Source of the DNA: Bathynomus jamesi
Taxonomy: Eukaryota; Arthropoda; Malacostraca; Isopoda; Cirolanidae
Direction of reading: 5' to 3'
DNA length: 64,000 nucleotides
NCBI GenBank assembly: GCA_023014485.1
Contig: JAJOZX010012107.1
Location: forward strand, 1 to 64,000
The translations under genes and the position numbers were made by a program. How positions within the stretch are numbered: position 1 is the stretch's first letter; every line of letters starts with the position of its first letter. Positions 14,401 to 27,964 of this stretch are shown in pieces. Under the pieces are notes generated by a model. It saw only the letters and a program-made list of their open reading frames with translations. It did not search any database and was not told the DNA's origin.

Positions 14401-17400
14401 ATGATAGCTTCATATTTTTAACTAACTAAAGTGTTCCGCAACAAAAATATATGCATTTAATGCTTCAACATACGCAGTCTAATTGCGATGACGCAATCTG
14501 GCGACTCCAATAAATTACCTACGTCAAATTTCAAGTTTTTAAAAGAAAAACCGGCGTTTCAGTCGCATTATTCGTCTGCCTTAGCAGCAATTATGCTACC
14601 ACCAAAATATTATCTTTCCTAGAACGCTCAAAAACTAATCTGCAAAAATCTACACTTTAATATACCTTCCAATAGTGGCACCAGCTACAATACTAACACA
14701 TATACACCTTAACCGACGATCACTAACTATAAAACATTTTCACTATATAAACAGTGAACTTTGTACTTTTCAAACTATCTATGTAGCGATAACGCCCACA
14801 GATACAAACGCTTTCACCATATTTTAATCTTAACCTGTGTTTCACAGATCTAACAATATAATTCGTGTAGGAGAAATTTTCTTTAGGAATTAACTTTTTT
14901 CCCGGCGTCCAGGTAACGATAACGCTACCAGACGGAAACCTCTTGCTAAAGCGGAACACCCTGTACTAAATAAACCCAATAACAAACTACGCACCACCTT
15001 CATGATTTCAGTATGAACTGCAAAATCACCAACAACTCACAAGGAGGAGGTGGCTGTACTCTGCGTTCCATTGCGCGCCCAACCCAACAGCCCTTACGTA
15101 TGGGCCACTAACTAATACTAGCTTCATATTTTTAACTACCTAAAGTGTTCCGCAACCAAAATATATGCAGTTAATGCTTCAAACTGTGCACCCTCATTGC
15201 CAAGACGCAAACTGGCAAATACATTCTGCGACTCCAATAAATTACCTACTTTAAATTTCTAGTTTTTAACAGAAAAACCGACGTTAGACTCGCATTTTTC
15301 GTGTGCCGCAGTAGCAATTATGCTGCCACAAAACATATTTCCTTTCCTACAACGCTCACAAATTAATCTACAAAAATCTTCAATTTAATCTACGTTCCAA
15401 CAGTGGTACGAGCCACCATACTAACACTTGAAAAAACTCACTATACAAAATTTTCACCATATAACCACACTGAACTTTCTACTTCTCAAACTATCTATGT
15501 AGCGATAACGCCCACAGATACAAACGCTTTCACCATACTTTAATATGAACGTACCTAACACTGTATTTCGCAGATCGAGCAATTTCATTATGTACTAACT
15601 TTTTCTCCGTGTCCAGATAACGATAACGCTACCAGACGGATAGGCTTTGCTAATGCGGAACACCCTATACTAAATAAACCTCATAACAACCTACGCAGCA
15701 CCTTGAAGATTTCAGTATGAACTGCAAAATCACCCAGAACTCACCACGAGGAGGTGGCTGCACTGTGAGTTCCATTACGCGCCCATCCCAACAGCCCTTC
15801 CGTATGAGCCACTAACTAATGCTACCCTCATATTTTTAACTACCTAAAGTGTTCCGCAAGCAGTGTATGCATTTAATGCTTCAACATACGCAGTCTAATT
15901 GCGATGACGCAATCTGGCGACTCCAATAAATTACCTACGTCAAATTTCAAGTTTTTAAAAGAAAAACCGACGTTCTAGTCGCATTTTTCGCCTGACCTAA
16001 CAGCAATTATGCTACCACCAAAATATTATCTTTCCTACAACGCTCAAAACTAACCTGCAAAAATCTCCACTTTAATGTACCTTCCAATAGTGGCACCAGC
16101 TACAATACTAACACTTATACACCTTAACCGACGATTCCTAACTATAAAACTTTTCACTATATAAACAGTGAACTTTGTACTTCTCAAACTATCTATGTAG
16201 AGATAACGCCCACAGATACGAACGCTTTCACCATAGTTTAATCTTAACCCGTGTTTCGCAGGTCTAACAATATAATTCGTGTAGGAGAAATTTTCATTAG
16301 GAATTAACTTTTTTCCCTGAGTCCAGGTAACGACAACGCTACCAAACGTACACCTTTTGCTAAAGTGGAACACCCTATACTAAATAAACCCAATAACAAA
16401 CGACGCACCACCTTCATGATTTCAGTATGAACTGCAAAATCACCCACAACTCACCACGAGGAGGTGGCTGTACTCTGAGTTCTATTACGCGCCCATCCCA
16501 ACAGCCCTTACGAATGGGCCACTATCTAATGATAGCTTCATATTTTTAACTAACTAAAGTGTTCCGCAACAAAAATATATGCATTTAATGCTTCAACATA
16601 CGCAGTCTAATTGCGATGACGCAATCTGGCGACTCCAATAAATTACCTACGTCAAATTTCAAGTTTTTAAAAGAAAAACCGGCGTTTCAGTCGCATTATT
16701 CGTCTGCCTTAGCAGCAATTATGCTACCACCAAAATATTATCTTTCCTAGAACGCTCAAAAACTAATCTGCAAAAATCTACACTTTAATATACCTTCCAA
16801 TAGTGGCACCAGCTACAATACTAACACATATACACCTTAACCGACGATCACTAACTATAAAACATTTTCACTATATAAACAGTGAACTTTGTACTTTTCA
16901 AACTATCTATGTAGCGATAACGCCCACAGATACAAACGCTTTCACCATATTTTAATCTTAACCTGTGTTTCACAGATCTAACAATATAATTCGTGTAGGA
17001 GAAATTTTCTTTAGGAATTAACTTTTTTCCCGGCGTCCAGGTAACGATAACGCTACCAGACGGAAACCTCTTGCTAAAGCGGAACACCCTGTACTAAATA
17101 AACCCAATAACAAACTACGCACCACCTTCATGATTTCAGTATGAACTGCAAAATCACCAACAACTCACAAGGAGGAGGTGGCTGTACTCTGCGTTCCATT
17201 GCGCGCCCAACCCAACAGCCCTTACGTATGGGCCACTAACTAATACTAGCTTCATATTTTTAACTACCTAAAGTGTTCCGCAACCAAAATATATGCAGTT
17301 AATGCTTCAAACTGTGCACCCTCATTGCCAGACGCAAACTGGCAAATACATTCTGCGACTCCAATAAATTACCTACTTTAAATTTCTAGTTTTTAACAGA

Positions 17401-19125
17401 AAAACCGACGTTAGACTCGCATTTTTCGTGTGCCGCAGTAGCAATTATGCTGCCACAAAACATATTTCCTTTCCTACAACGCTCACAAATTAATCTACAA
17501 AATCTTCAATTTAATCTACGTTCCAACAGTGGTACGAGCCACCATACTAACACTTGAAAAAACTCACTATACAAAATTTTCACCATATAACCACACTGAA
17601 CTTTCTACTTCTCAAACTATCTATGTAGCGATAACGCCCACAGATACAAACGCTTTCACCATACTTTAATATGAACGTACCTAACACTGTATTTCGCAGA
17701 TCGAGCAATTTCATTATGTACTAACTTTTTCTCCGTGTCCAGATAACGATAACGCTACCAGACGGATAGGCTTTGCTAATGCGGAACACCCTATACTAAA
17801 TAAACCTCATAACAACCTACGCAGCACCTTGAAGATTTCAGTATGAACTGCAAAATCACCCAGAACTCACCACGAGGAGGTGGCTGCACTGTGAGTTCCA
17901 TTACGCGCCCATCCCAACAGCCCTTCCGTATGAGCCACTAACTAATGCTACCCTCATATTTTTAACTACCTAAAGTGTTCCGCAAGCAGTGTATGCATTT
18001 AATGCTTCAACATACGCAGTCTAATTGCGATGACGCAATCTGGCGACTCCAATAAATTACCTACGTCAAATTTCAAGTTTTTAAAAGAAAAACCGACGTT
18101 CTAGTCGCATTTTTCGCCTGACCTAACAGCAATTATGCTACCACCAAAATATTATCTTTCCTACAACGCTCAAAAACTAACCTGCAAAAATCTCCACTTT
18201 AATGTACCTTCCAATAGTGGCACCAGCTACAATACTAACACTTATACACCTTAACCGACGATTCCTAACTATAAAACTTTTCACTATATAAACAGTGAAC
18301 TTTGTACTTCTCAAACTATCTATGTAGAGATAACGCCCACAGATACGAACGCTTTCACCATAGTTTAATCTTAACCCGTGTTTCGCAGGTCTAACAATAT
18401 AATTCGTGTAGGAGAAATTTTCATTAGGAATTAACTTTTTTCCCTGAGTCCAGGTAACGACAACGCTACCAAACGTACACCTTTTGCTAAAGTGGAACAC
18501 CCTATACTAAATAAACCCAATAACAAACGACGCACCACCTTCATGATTTCAGTATGAACTGCAAAATCACCCACAACTCACCACGAGGAGGTGGCTGTAC
18601 TCTGAGTTCTATTACGCGCCCATCCCAACAGCCCTTACGAATGGGCCACTATCTAATGATAGCTTCATATTTTTAACTAACTAAAGTGTTCCGCAACAAA
18701 AATATATGCATTTAATGCTTCAACATACGCAGTCTAATTGCGATGACGCAATCTGGCGACTCCAATAAATTACCTACGTCAAATTTCAAGTTTTTAAAAG
18801 AAAAACCGGCGTTTCAGTCGCATTATTCGTCTGCCTTAGCAGCAATTATGCTACCACCAAAATATTATCTTTCCTAGAACGCTCAAAAACTAATCTGCAA
18901 AAATCTACACTTTAATATACCTTCCAATAGTGGCACCAGCTACAATACTAACACATATACACCTTAACCGACGATCACTAACTATAAAACATTTTCACTA
19001 TATAAACAGTGAACTTTGTACTTTTCAAACTATCTATGTAGCGATAACGCCCACAGATACAAACGCTTTCACCATATTTTAATCTTAACCTGTGTTTCAC
19101 AGATCTAACAATATAATTCGTGTAG

Positions 19126-21251
19126 GAGAAATTTTCTTTAGGAATTAACTTTTTCCCGGCGTCCAGGTAACGATAACGCTACCAGACGGAAACCTCTTGC
19201 TAAAGCGGAACACCCTGTACTAAATAAACCCTAACAAACTACGCACCACCTTCATGATTTCAGTATGAACTGCAAAATCACCAACAACTCACAAGGAGGA
19301 GGTGGCTGTACTCTGCGTTCCATTGCGCGCCCAACCCAACAGCCCTTACGTATGGGCCACTAACTAATACTAGCTTCATATTTTTAACTACCTAAAGTGT
19401 TCCGCAACCAAAATATATGCAGTTAATGCTTCAAACTGTGCACCCTCATTGCCAAGACGCAAACTGGCAAATACATTCTGCGACTCCAATAAATTACCTA
19501 CTTTAAATTTCTAGTTTTTAACAGAAAAACCGACGTTAGACTCGCATTTTTCGTCGTGTAGTGTAGCAACAACATGCACAAAAACATATTTCCTTTCCTA
19601 CAACGCTCACAAATTAATCTACAAAAATCTTCAATTTAATCTACGTTCCAACAGTGGTACGAGCCACCATACTAACACTTGAAAAAACTCACTATACAAA
19701 ATTTTCACCATATAACCACACTGAACTTTCTACTTCTCAAACTATCTATGTAGCGATAACGCCCACAGATACAAACGCTTTCACCATACTTTAATATGAA
19801 CGTACCTAACACTGTATTTCGCAGATCGAGCAATTTCATTATGTACTAACTTTTTCTCCGTGTCCAGATAACGATAACGCTACCAGACGGATAGGCTTTG
19901 CTAATGCGGAACACCCTATACTAAATAAACCTCATAACAACCTACGCAGCACCTTGAAGATTTCAGTATGAACTGCAAAATCACCCAGAACTCACCACGA
20001 GGAGGTGGCTGCACTGTGAGTTCCATTACGCGCCCATCCCAACAGCCCTTCCGTATGAGCCACTAACTAATGCTACCCTCATATTTTTAACTACCTAAAG
20101 TGTTCCGCAAGCAGTGTATGCATTTAATGCTTCAACATACGCAGTCTAATTGCGATGACGCAATCTGGCGACTCCAATAAATTACCTACGTCAAATTTCA
20201 AGTTTTTAAAAGAAAAACCGACGTTCTAGTCGCATTTTTCGCCTGACCTAACAGCAATTATGCTACCACCAAAATATTATCTTTCCTACAACGCTCAAAA
20301 ACTAACCTGCAAAAATCTCCACTTTAATGTACCTTCCAATAGTGGCACCAGCTACAATACTAACACTTATACACCTTAACCGACGATTCCTAACTATAAA
20401 ACTTTTCACTATATAAACAGTGAACTTTGTACTTCTCAAACTATCTATGTAGAGATAACGCCCACAGATACGAACGCTTTCACCATAGTTTAATCTTAAC
20501 CCGTGTTTCGCAGGTCTAACAATATAATTCGTGTAGGAGAAATTTTCATTAGGAATTAACTTTTTTCCCTGAGTCCAGGTAACGACAACGCTACCAAACG
20601 TACACCTTTTGCTAAAGTGGAACACCCTATACTAAATAAACCCAATAACAAACGACGCACCACCTTCATGATTTCAGTATGAACTGCAAAATCACCCACA
20701 ACTCACCACGAGGAGGTGGCTGTACTCTGAGTTCTATTACGCGCCCATCCCAACAGCCCTTACGAATGGGCCACTATCTAATGATAGCTTCATATTTTTA
20801 ACTAACTAAAGTGTTCCGCAACAAAAATATATGCATTTAATGCTTCAACATACGCAGTCTAATTGCGATGACGCAATCTGGCGACTCCAATAAATTACCT
20901 ACGTCAAATTTCAAGTTTTTAAAAGAAAAACCGGCGTTTCAGTCGCATTATTCGTCTGCCTTAGCAGCAATTATGCTACCACCAAAATATTATCTTTCCT
21001 AGAACGCTCAAAAACTAATCTGCAAAAATCTACACTTTAATATACCTTCCAATAGTGGCACCAGCTACAATACTAACACATATACACCTTAACCGACGAT
21101 CACTAACTATAAAACATTTTCACTATATAAACAGTGAACTTTGTACTTTTCAAACTATCTATGTAGCGATAACGCCCACAGATACAAACGCTTTCACACA
21201 TATTTTAATCTTAACCTGTGTTTCACAGATCTAACAATATAATTCGTGTAG
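19126..21251. repeat. HOR copy 10 with a private variant patch
   Basis: The copy is otherwise typical (2126 bp). At about 19552-19582 the usual stretch, which reads GTGTGCCGCAGTAGC in the other copies, is replaced by a rearranged sequence containing GTCGTGTAGTGTAGC and AACAACATGC. Normal sequence resumes at AAAACATATTTCC. The patch is absent from every other copy in the window. Confidence 0.75.
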
Positions 21252-24200
21252 GAGAAATTTTCTTTAGGAATTAACTTTTTTCCCGGCGTCCAGGTAACGA
21301 TAACGCTACCAGACGGAAACCTCTTGCTAAAGCGGAACACCCTGTACTAAATAAACCCAATAACAAACTACGCACCACCTTCATGATTTCAGTATGAACT
21401 GCAAAATCACCAACAACTCACAAGGAGGAGGTGGCTGTACTCTGCGTTCCATTGCGCGCCCAACCCAACAGCCCTTACGTATGGGCCACTAACTAATACT
21501 AGCTTCATATTTTTAACTACCTAAAGTGTTCCGCAACCAAAATATATGCAGTTAATGCTTCAAACTGTGCACCCTCATTGCCAAGACGCAAACTGGCAAA
21601 TACATTCTGCGACTCCAATAAATTACCTACTTTAAATTTCTAGTTTTTAACAGAAAAACCGACGTTAGACTCGCATTTTTCGTGTGCCGCAGTAGCAATT
21701 ATGCTGCCACAAAACATATTTCCTTTCCTACAACGCTCACAAATTAATCTACAAAAATCTTCAATTTAATCTACGTTCCAACAGTGGTACGAGCCACCAT
21801 ACTAACACTTGAAAAAACTCACTATACAAAATTTTCACCATATAACCACACTGAACTTTCTACTTCTCAAACTATCTATGTAGCGATAACGCCCACAGAT
21901 ACAAACGCTTTCACCATACTTTAATATGAACGTACCTAACACTGTATTTCGCAGATCGAGCAATTTCATTATGTACTAACTTTTTCTCCGTGTCCAGATA
22001 ACGATAACGCTACCAGACGGATAGGCTTTGCTAATGCGGAACACCCTATACTAAATAAACCTCATAACAACCTACGCAGCACCTTGAAGATTTCAGTATG
22101 AACTGCAAAATCACCCAGAACTCACCACGAGGAGGTGGCTGCACTGTGAGTTCCATTACGCGCCCATCCCAACAGCCCTTCCGTATGAGCCACTAACTAA
22201 TGCTACCCTCATATTTTTAACTACCTAAAGTGTTCCGCAAGCAGTGTATGCATTTAATGCTTCAACATACGCAGTCTAATTGCGATGACGCAATCTGGCG
22301 ACTCCAATAAATTACCTACGTCAAATTTCAAGTTTTTAAAAGAAAAACCGACGTTCTAGTCGCATTTTTCGCCTGACCTAACAGCAATTATGCTACCACC
22401 AAAATATTATCTTTCCTACAACGCTCAAAAACTAACCTGCAAAAATCTCCACTTTAATGTACCTTCCAATAGTGGCACCAGCTACAATACTAACACTTAT
22501 ACACCTTAACCGACGATTCCTAACTATAAAACTTTTCACTATATAAACAGTGAACTTTGTACTTCTCAAACTATCTATGTAGAGATAACGCCCACAGATA
22601 CGAACGCTTTCACCATAGTTTAATCTTAACCCGTGTTTCGCAGGTCTAACAATATAATTCGTGTAGGAGAAATTTTCATTAGGAATTAACTTTTTTCCCT
22701 GAGTCCAGGTAACGACAACGCTACCAAACGTACACCTTTTGCTAAAGTGGAACACCCTATACTAAATAAACCCAATAACAAACGACGCACCACCTTCATG
22801 ATTTCAGTATGAACTGCAAAATCACCCACAACTCACCACGAGGAGGTGGCTGTACTCTGAGTTCTATTACGCGCCCATCCCAACAGCCCTTACGAATGGG
22901 CCACTATCTAATGATAGCTTCATATTTTTAACTAACTAAAGTGTTCCGCAACAAAAATATATGCATTTAATGCTTCAACATACGCAGTCTAATTGCGATG
23001 ACGCAATCTGGCGACTCCAATAAATTACCTACGTCAAATTTCAAGTTTTTAAAAGAAAAACCGGCGTTTCAGTCGCATTATTCGTCTGCCTTAGCAGCAA
23101 TTATGCTACCACCAAAATATTATCTTTCCTAGAACGCTCAAAAACTAATCTGCAAAAATCTACACTTTAATATACCTTCCAATAGTGGCACCAGCTACAA
23201 TACTAACACATATACACCTTAACCGACGATCACTAACTATAAAACATTTTCACTATATAAACAGTGAACTTTGTACTTTTCAAACTATCTATGTAGCGAT
23301 AACGCCCACAGATACAAACGCTTTCACCATATTTTAATCTTAACCTGTGTTTCACAGATCTAACAATATAATTCGTGTAGGAGAAATTTTCTTTAGGAAT
23401 TAACTTTTTTCCCGGCGTCCAGGTAACGATAACGCTACCAGACGGAAACCTCTTGCTAAAGCGGAACACCCTGTACTAAATAAACCCAATAACAAACTAC
23501 GCACCACCTTCATGATTTCAGTATGAACTGCAAAATCACCAACAACTCACAAGGAGGAGGTGGCTGTACTCTGCGTTCCATTGCGCGCCCAACCAACAAC
23601 AGCCCTTACGTATGGGCCACTAACTAATACTAGCTTCATATTTTTAACTACCTAAAGTGTTCCGCAACCAAAATATATGCAGTTAATGCTTCAAACTGTG
23701 CACCCTCATTGCCATGACGCAAACTGGCAAATACATTCTGCGACTCCAATAAATTACCTACTTTAAATTTCTAGTTTTTAACAGAAAAAACCGACGTTAG
23801 ACTCGCATTTTTCGTGTGCCGCAGTAGCAATTATGCTGCCACAAAACATATTTCCTTTCCTACAACGCTCACAAATTAATCTACAAAAATCTTCAATTTA
23901 ATCTACGTTCCAACAGTGGTACGAGCCACCATACTAACACTTGAAAAAACTCACTATACAAAATTTTCACCATATAACCACACTGAACTTTCTACTTCTC
24001 AAACTATCTATGTAGCGATAACGCCCACAGATACAAACGCTTTCACCATACTTTAATATGAACGTACCTAACACTGTATTTCGCAGATCGAGCAATTTCA
24101 TTATGTACTAACTTTTTCTCCGTGTCCAGATAACGATAACGCTACCAGACGGATAGGCTTTGCTAATGCGGAACACCCTATACTAAAAAACCTCATAACA

Positions 24201-25509
24201 ACCTACGCAGCACCTTGAAGATTTCAGTATGAACTGCAAAATCACCCAGAACTCACCACGAGGAGGTGGCTGCACTGTGAGTTCCATTACGCGCCCATCC
24301 CAACAGCCCTTCCGTATGAGCCACTAACTAATGCTACCCTCATATTTTTAACTACCTAAAGTGTTCCGCAAGCAGTGTATGCATTTAATGCTTCAACATA
24401 CGCAGTCTAATTGCGATGACGCAATCTGGCGACTCCAATAAATTACCTACGTCAAATTTCAAGTTTTTAAAAGAAAAACCGACGTTCTAGTCGCATTTTT
24501 CGCCTGACCTAACAGCAATTATGCTACCACCAAAATATTATCTTTCCTACAACGCTCAAAAACTAACCTGCAAAAATCTCCACTTTAATGTACCTTCCAA
24601 TAGTGGCACCAGCTACAATACTAACACTTATACACCTTAACCGACGATTCCTAACTATAAAACTTTTCACTATATAAACAGTGAACTTTGTACTTCTCAA
24701 ACTATCTATGTAGAGATAACGCCCACAGATACGAACGCTTTCACCATAGTTTAATCTTAACCCGTGTTTCGCAGGTCTAACAATATAATTCGTGTAGGAG
24801 AAATTTTCATTAGGAATTAACTTTTTTCCCTGAGTCCAGGTAACGACAACGCTACCAAACGTACACCTTTTGCTAAAGTGGAACACCCTATACTAAATAA
24901 ACCCAATAACAAACGACGCACCACCTTCATGATTTCAGTATGAACTGCAAAATCACCCACAACTCACCACGAGGAGGTGGCTGTACTCTGAGTTCTATTA
25001 CGCGCCCATCCCAACAGCCCTTACGAATGGGCCACTATCTAATGATAGCTTCATATTTTTAACTAACTAAAGTGTTCCGCAACAAAAATATATGCATTTA
25101 ATGCTTCAACATACGCAGTCTAATTGCGATGACGCAATCTGGCGACTCCAATAAATTACCTACGTTCAAATTTCAAGTTTTTAAAAGAAAAACCGGCGTT
25201 TCAGTCGCATTATTCGTCTGCCTTAGCAGCAATTATGCTACCACCAAAATATTATCTTTCCTAGAACGCTCAAAAACTAATCTGCAAAAATCTACACTTT
25301 AATATACCTTCCAATAGTGGCACCAGCTACAATACTAACACATATACACCTTACCGACGATCACTAACTATAAAACATTTTCACTATATAAACAGTGAAC
25401 TTTGTACTTTTCAAACTATCTATGTAGCGATAACGCCCACAGATACAACGCTTTCACCATATTTTAATCTTACCTGTGTTTCACAGATCTAACAATATAA
25501 TTCGTGTAG

Positions 25510-26640
25510 GAGAAATTTTCTTTAGGAATTAACTTTTTTCCCGGCGTCCAGGTAACGATAACGCTACCAGACGGAAACCTCTTGCTAAAGCGGAACACCC
25601 TGTACTAAATAAACCCAATAACAAACTACGCACCACCTTCATGATTTCAGTATGAACTGCAAAATCACCAACAACTCACAAGGAGGAGGTGGCTGTACTC
25701 TGCGTTCCATTGCGCCCCAACCCAACAGCCCTTACGTATGGGCCACTAACTAATACTAGCTTCATATTTTTAACTACCTAAAGTGTTCCGCAACCAAAAT
25801 ATATGCAGTTAATGCTTCAAACTGTGCACCCTCATTGCCATGACGCAAACTGGCAAATACATTCTGCGACTCCAATAAATTACCTACTTTAAATTTCTAG
25901 TTTTTAACAGAAAAACCGACGTTAGACTCGCATTTTTCGTGTGCCGCAGTAGCAATTATGCTGCCACAAAACATATTTCCTTTCCTACAACGCTCACAAA
26001 TTAATCTACAAAAATCTTCAATTTAATCTACGTTCCAACAGTGGTACGAGCCACCATATACTAACACTTGAAAAAACTCACTATACAAAATTTTCACCAT
26101 ATAACCACACTGAACTTTCTACTTCTCAAACTATCTATGTAGCGATAACGCCCACAGATACAAACGCTTTCACCATACTTTAATATGAACGTACCTAACA
26201 CTGTATTTCGCAGATCGAGCAATTTCATTATGTACTAACTTTTTCTCCGTGTCCAGATAACGATAACGCTACCATACGGATGGCTTGCTAAGCGGAACAC
26301 CCTATACTAAATAAACCTCATAACACTACGCAGCACCTTGAAGATTTCAGTATGAACTGCAAAATCACCCACAACTCCAAGGAGGTGGTGGCAGCACTGA
26401 GTTCCATTACGCGCCCATCGCAACAGCCCTTACGTATGAGCCACTAACTAATGCTACCCTCATATTTTTAACTACCTAAAGTGTTTTTGCCTGACCTAAC
26501 AGCAATTATGCTACCACCAAAATATTGTCTTTCCTACAACGCTCAAAAACTAATCTGCAAAAATCTTTACTTTAACGTACTTTCCAACAGTGGCACGAGC
26601 CACTATACCCACACTTAAAAATCCTAACCTACGATTCTAC
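25510..26640. repeat. Truncated, diverged HOR copy 13 at the array edge
   Basis: The first monomer is nearly standard. From about 26270 the second monomer accumulates substitutions and indels, for example near the GGATGGCTTGC stretch and the altered GGAGGTGGTGG stretch. At about 26484 it jumps from GTGTT to TTGCCTGACC, skipping roughly 100-150 bp of the normal monomer. Similarity fades near 26640, after a degenerate match to the ACGATTCCTAAC region. Decay at the edge of a homogenised array is expected. The following 146 bp to the mariner at 26787 hold nothing I recognise. Confidence 0.85.
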
Positions 26641-26786
26641 TTGTGTAGGAAGTGAGCGGAAACTAGTTCACCCTTAAATTCTGCAAATAAGGCCGGACGC
26701 TGTTTAGTCGACTGTAGGTTGATCCTGCATCATCGTTCAAAACCACCAAAAGATACTTGTTTATTTACATATACAATATATATATA

Positions 26787-27186
26787 CAGGGGGGCCGTAA
26801 GTTTCCATACATAGGAAAATTTAAATACGTGCGTCGGTATTTGGATCAGCAGTTTCCGGATGCTTGGATTGGTCGGCGTGGTCCTGTGGAGTGGCCTCCC
26901 AGACCCCCAGATCTCACCCCCTTGATTTCTATCTTTGGGGGCACTTGAAGGCCATGGTGTATCAGGAAAAGATACGAGACATAAATCATCTAAAGGAAGG
27001 TATCACCAACGCCATTACAAGCATAACGTCAACTGTGCTAATGCGTGTTCATCAACAGTGGGGAACACGTATTGAAATGTGTTTTCAAAACAATGGCAAC
27101 CATGTAGAGCATATTATATAAATAAAAATGGTTGTCCATAAAAAAATGTTTATTTTTCCTATGTATGGAAACTTACGGCCCACCCT

Positions 27187-27187
<1 letters not shown>
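26787..27187 (+). mobile_element. Internally deleted mariner-like element, inverted termini and TA target
   Basis: The left end runs GGGCCGTAAGTTTCC... and the right end is its inverted copy, ...GGAAACTTACGGCCC, giving termini of about 30 bp. TA dinucleotides abut both ends at 26785-26786 and 27188-27189, the target duplication expected for Tc1/mariner elements. The 401-bp body keeps only the C-terminal part of a transposase on the plus strand. The element sits between (TA)n tracts, a natural target for a TA-inserting transposon. It is non-autonomous as it stands. Confidence 0.88.
26820..27121 (+). pseudogene. Mariner-like transposase, C-terminal fragment with one frameshift
   Basis: Reading from about 26820 gives a YLDQQFPDAWIGRRGPVEW stretch, then PPDLTPL. 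After a one-base shift in a run of C residues (about 26920) the frame continues as PLDFYLWGHLKAMVY and ends in NNGNHVEHII with a stop at 27119-27121. This is the end of a DDE_3/mariner catalytic domain, and the D in PLDF corresponds to the third catalytic acid. The N-terminal DNA-binding domain and the first two catalytic acids are missing, so no active enzyme is possible. The sequence closely resembles the transposase fragment at 56453-56711, so the two elements belong to related families. Confidence 0.88.
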
Positions 27188-27189
<2 letters not shown>

Positions 27190-27227
<38 letters not shown>

Positions 27228-27250
27228 TATATAATATATATATATATATA
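27190..27250. repeat. (TA)n microsatellite
   Basis: About 60 bp of alternating T and A with one or two interruptions, directly abutting the right end of the mariner. Confidence 0.95.
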
Positions 27251-27374
27251 AAATCCCGAAGTTTATGTAGTATATTTATACATACATAGGATTATTTTAT
27301 GAATTAATATTGCTAACCATACAGCTTTTGTCTTAACACTGCATTATTTTAAATACCATATATATCCTCTATAT

Positions 27375-27591
27375 CAGCGGTTCTCAAACTACTACTTCTA
27401 CTTCCCTTCCCCTTGAATTCTTTCATGGAATTTTCTTGATTTTCGAGTCAAAGGATTTTTACTTTCTTTACGACCGTGTGACTTGTGGCCGTTTGTTAAT
27501 CGTATTTCCTCGTAAAATTAAAAGGCATATATTTTAGGACCTCTTCTCGTACCCGCTCAGATCCCCTTGCGTACCCGTTTGAGAACCACTG
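27375..27591. mobile_element. hAT-type MITE with CAGCGGTTCTCAAACT termini
   Basis: The left end is CAGCGGTTCTCAAACT and the right end is its inverted copy GTTTGAGAACCACTG. CAGNGGTTCTCAA is a well-known terminal sequence of Charlie-like hAT elements. The 217-bp body has no coding capacity. The flanks are AT-rich (CTCTATAT left, CTATATAC right), so I cannot claim a clean 8-bp target duplication. The call rests on the termini. Confidence 0.8.
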
Positions 27592-27730
27592 CTATATACA
27601 GAAATTAGTAATTAAAAAAGTTATTTTTTAATATGAAGAGTTCGTTTGTTTAAATATATACTATTGAAATTAACCACCAAATCTGATTTCCAGTTGAGAC
27701 GAATTTAACGGGTGTTATAGAGATGCATGA

Positions 27731-27733
<3 letters not shown>

Positions 27734-27787
<54 letters not shown>
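27734..27787. repeat. (TA)n microsatellite at the 3' end of a LINE
   Basis: About 27 TA units run directly into the T-rich tail of the minus-strand LINE that begins at 27788. The tract is probably the insertion target. Confidence 0.95.
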
Positions 27788-27790
<3 letters not shown>

Positions 27791-27964
27791 TTTTTTTTTT
27801 TTTTTATTTTTTTTTTTTTTTTTTATTTTACCGCCGATTCGTACCTAGTGTGGTACGTATCTCAGCGAGGCAGTGGGTGAGTGGTGTTACTGAGTTGGGG
27901 ATGATATACCAGGGGGGAGGGTGTAGTGTTCAGTTATTCGGGAGTGGGTATGGGGGGCCTGGTC

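Larger units (their letters stand above)
1..26640. repeat. Satellite array, trimeric higher-order repeat of about 2128 bp
   Basis: Direct reading shows the same block returning, each time beginning GAGAAATTTTCTTTAGG, at 1, 2123, 4251, 6376, 8488, 10615, 12742, 14871, 16999, 19126, 21252, 23381 and 25510. Spacings are 2112-2129 bp. Within each block three related monomers are recognised by a GTCCAG(G/A)TAACGA core; in copy 2 the cores are at 2159, 2862 and 3573, giving monomers of about 703, 711 and 714 bp. Monomers clearly differ from one another, while equivalent monomers of different blocks are almost identical. That is the signature of a homogenised higher-order repeat. The array starts before the window. 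Short minus-strand ORFs of 78-109 aa recur once per block, but no domain is visible and single-base changes break them. A centromeric or pericentromeric position is plausible but only inferred. Confidence 0.97.

Noticed and set aside
1174..24886. Recurring 107-aa and 78-aa minus-strand ORFs in the satellite, which look like a conserved gene family
   Set aside because: They repeat only because the satellite units are nearly identical. There is no domain or coding signal, and single-base changes that break them (copies 4, 9 to 11) are tolerated.
1..26640. Satellite as a CRISPR or other spacer array
   Set aside because: Units are 2.1 kb with no short repeat/spacer alternation, and the context is eukaryotic.
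1..26640. CENP-B-box-like motif in the satellite
   Set aside because: I looked for a TTCG...A..CGGG core in the monomers by eye and did not see one.
27367..27599. 8-bp target duplication around the hAT MITE at 27375
   Set aside because: The flanks CTCTATAT and CTATATAC are only shifted AT-rich matches, not an exact duplication.
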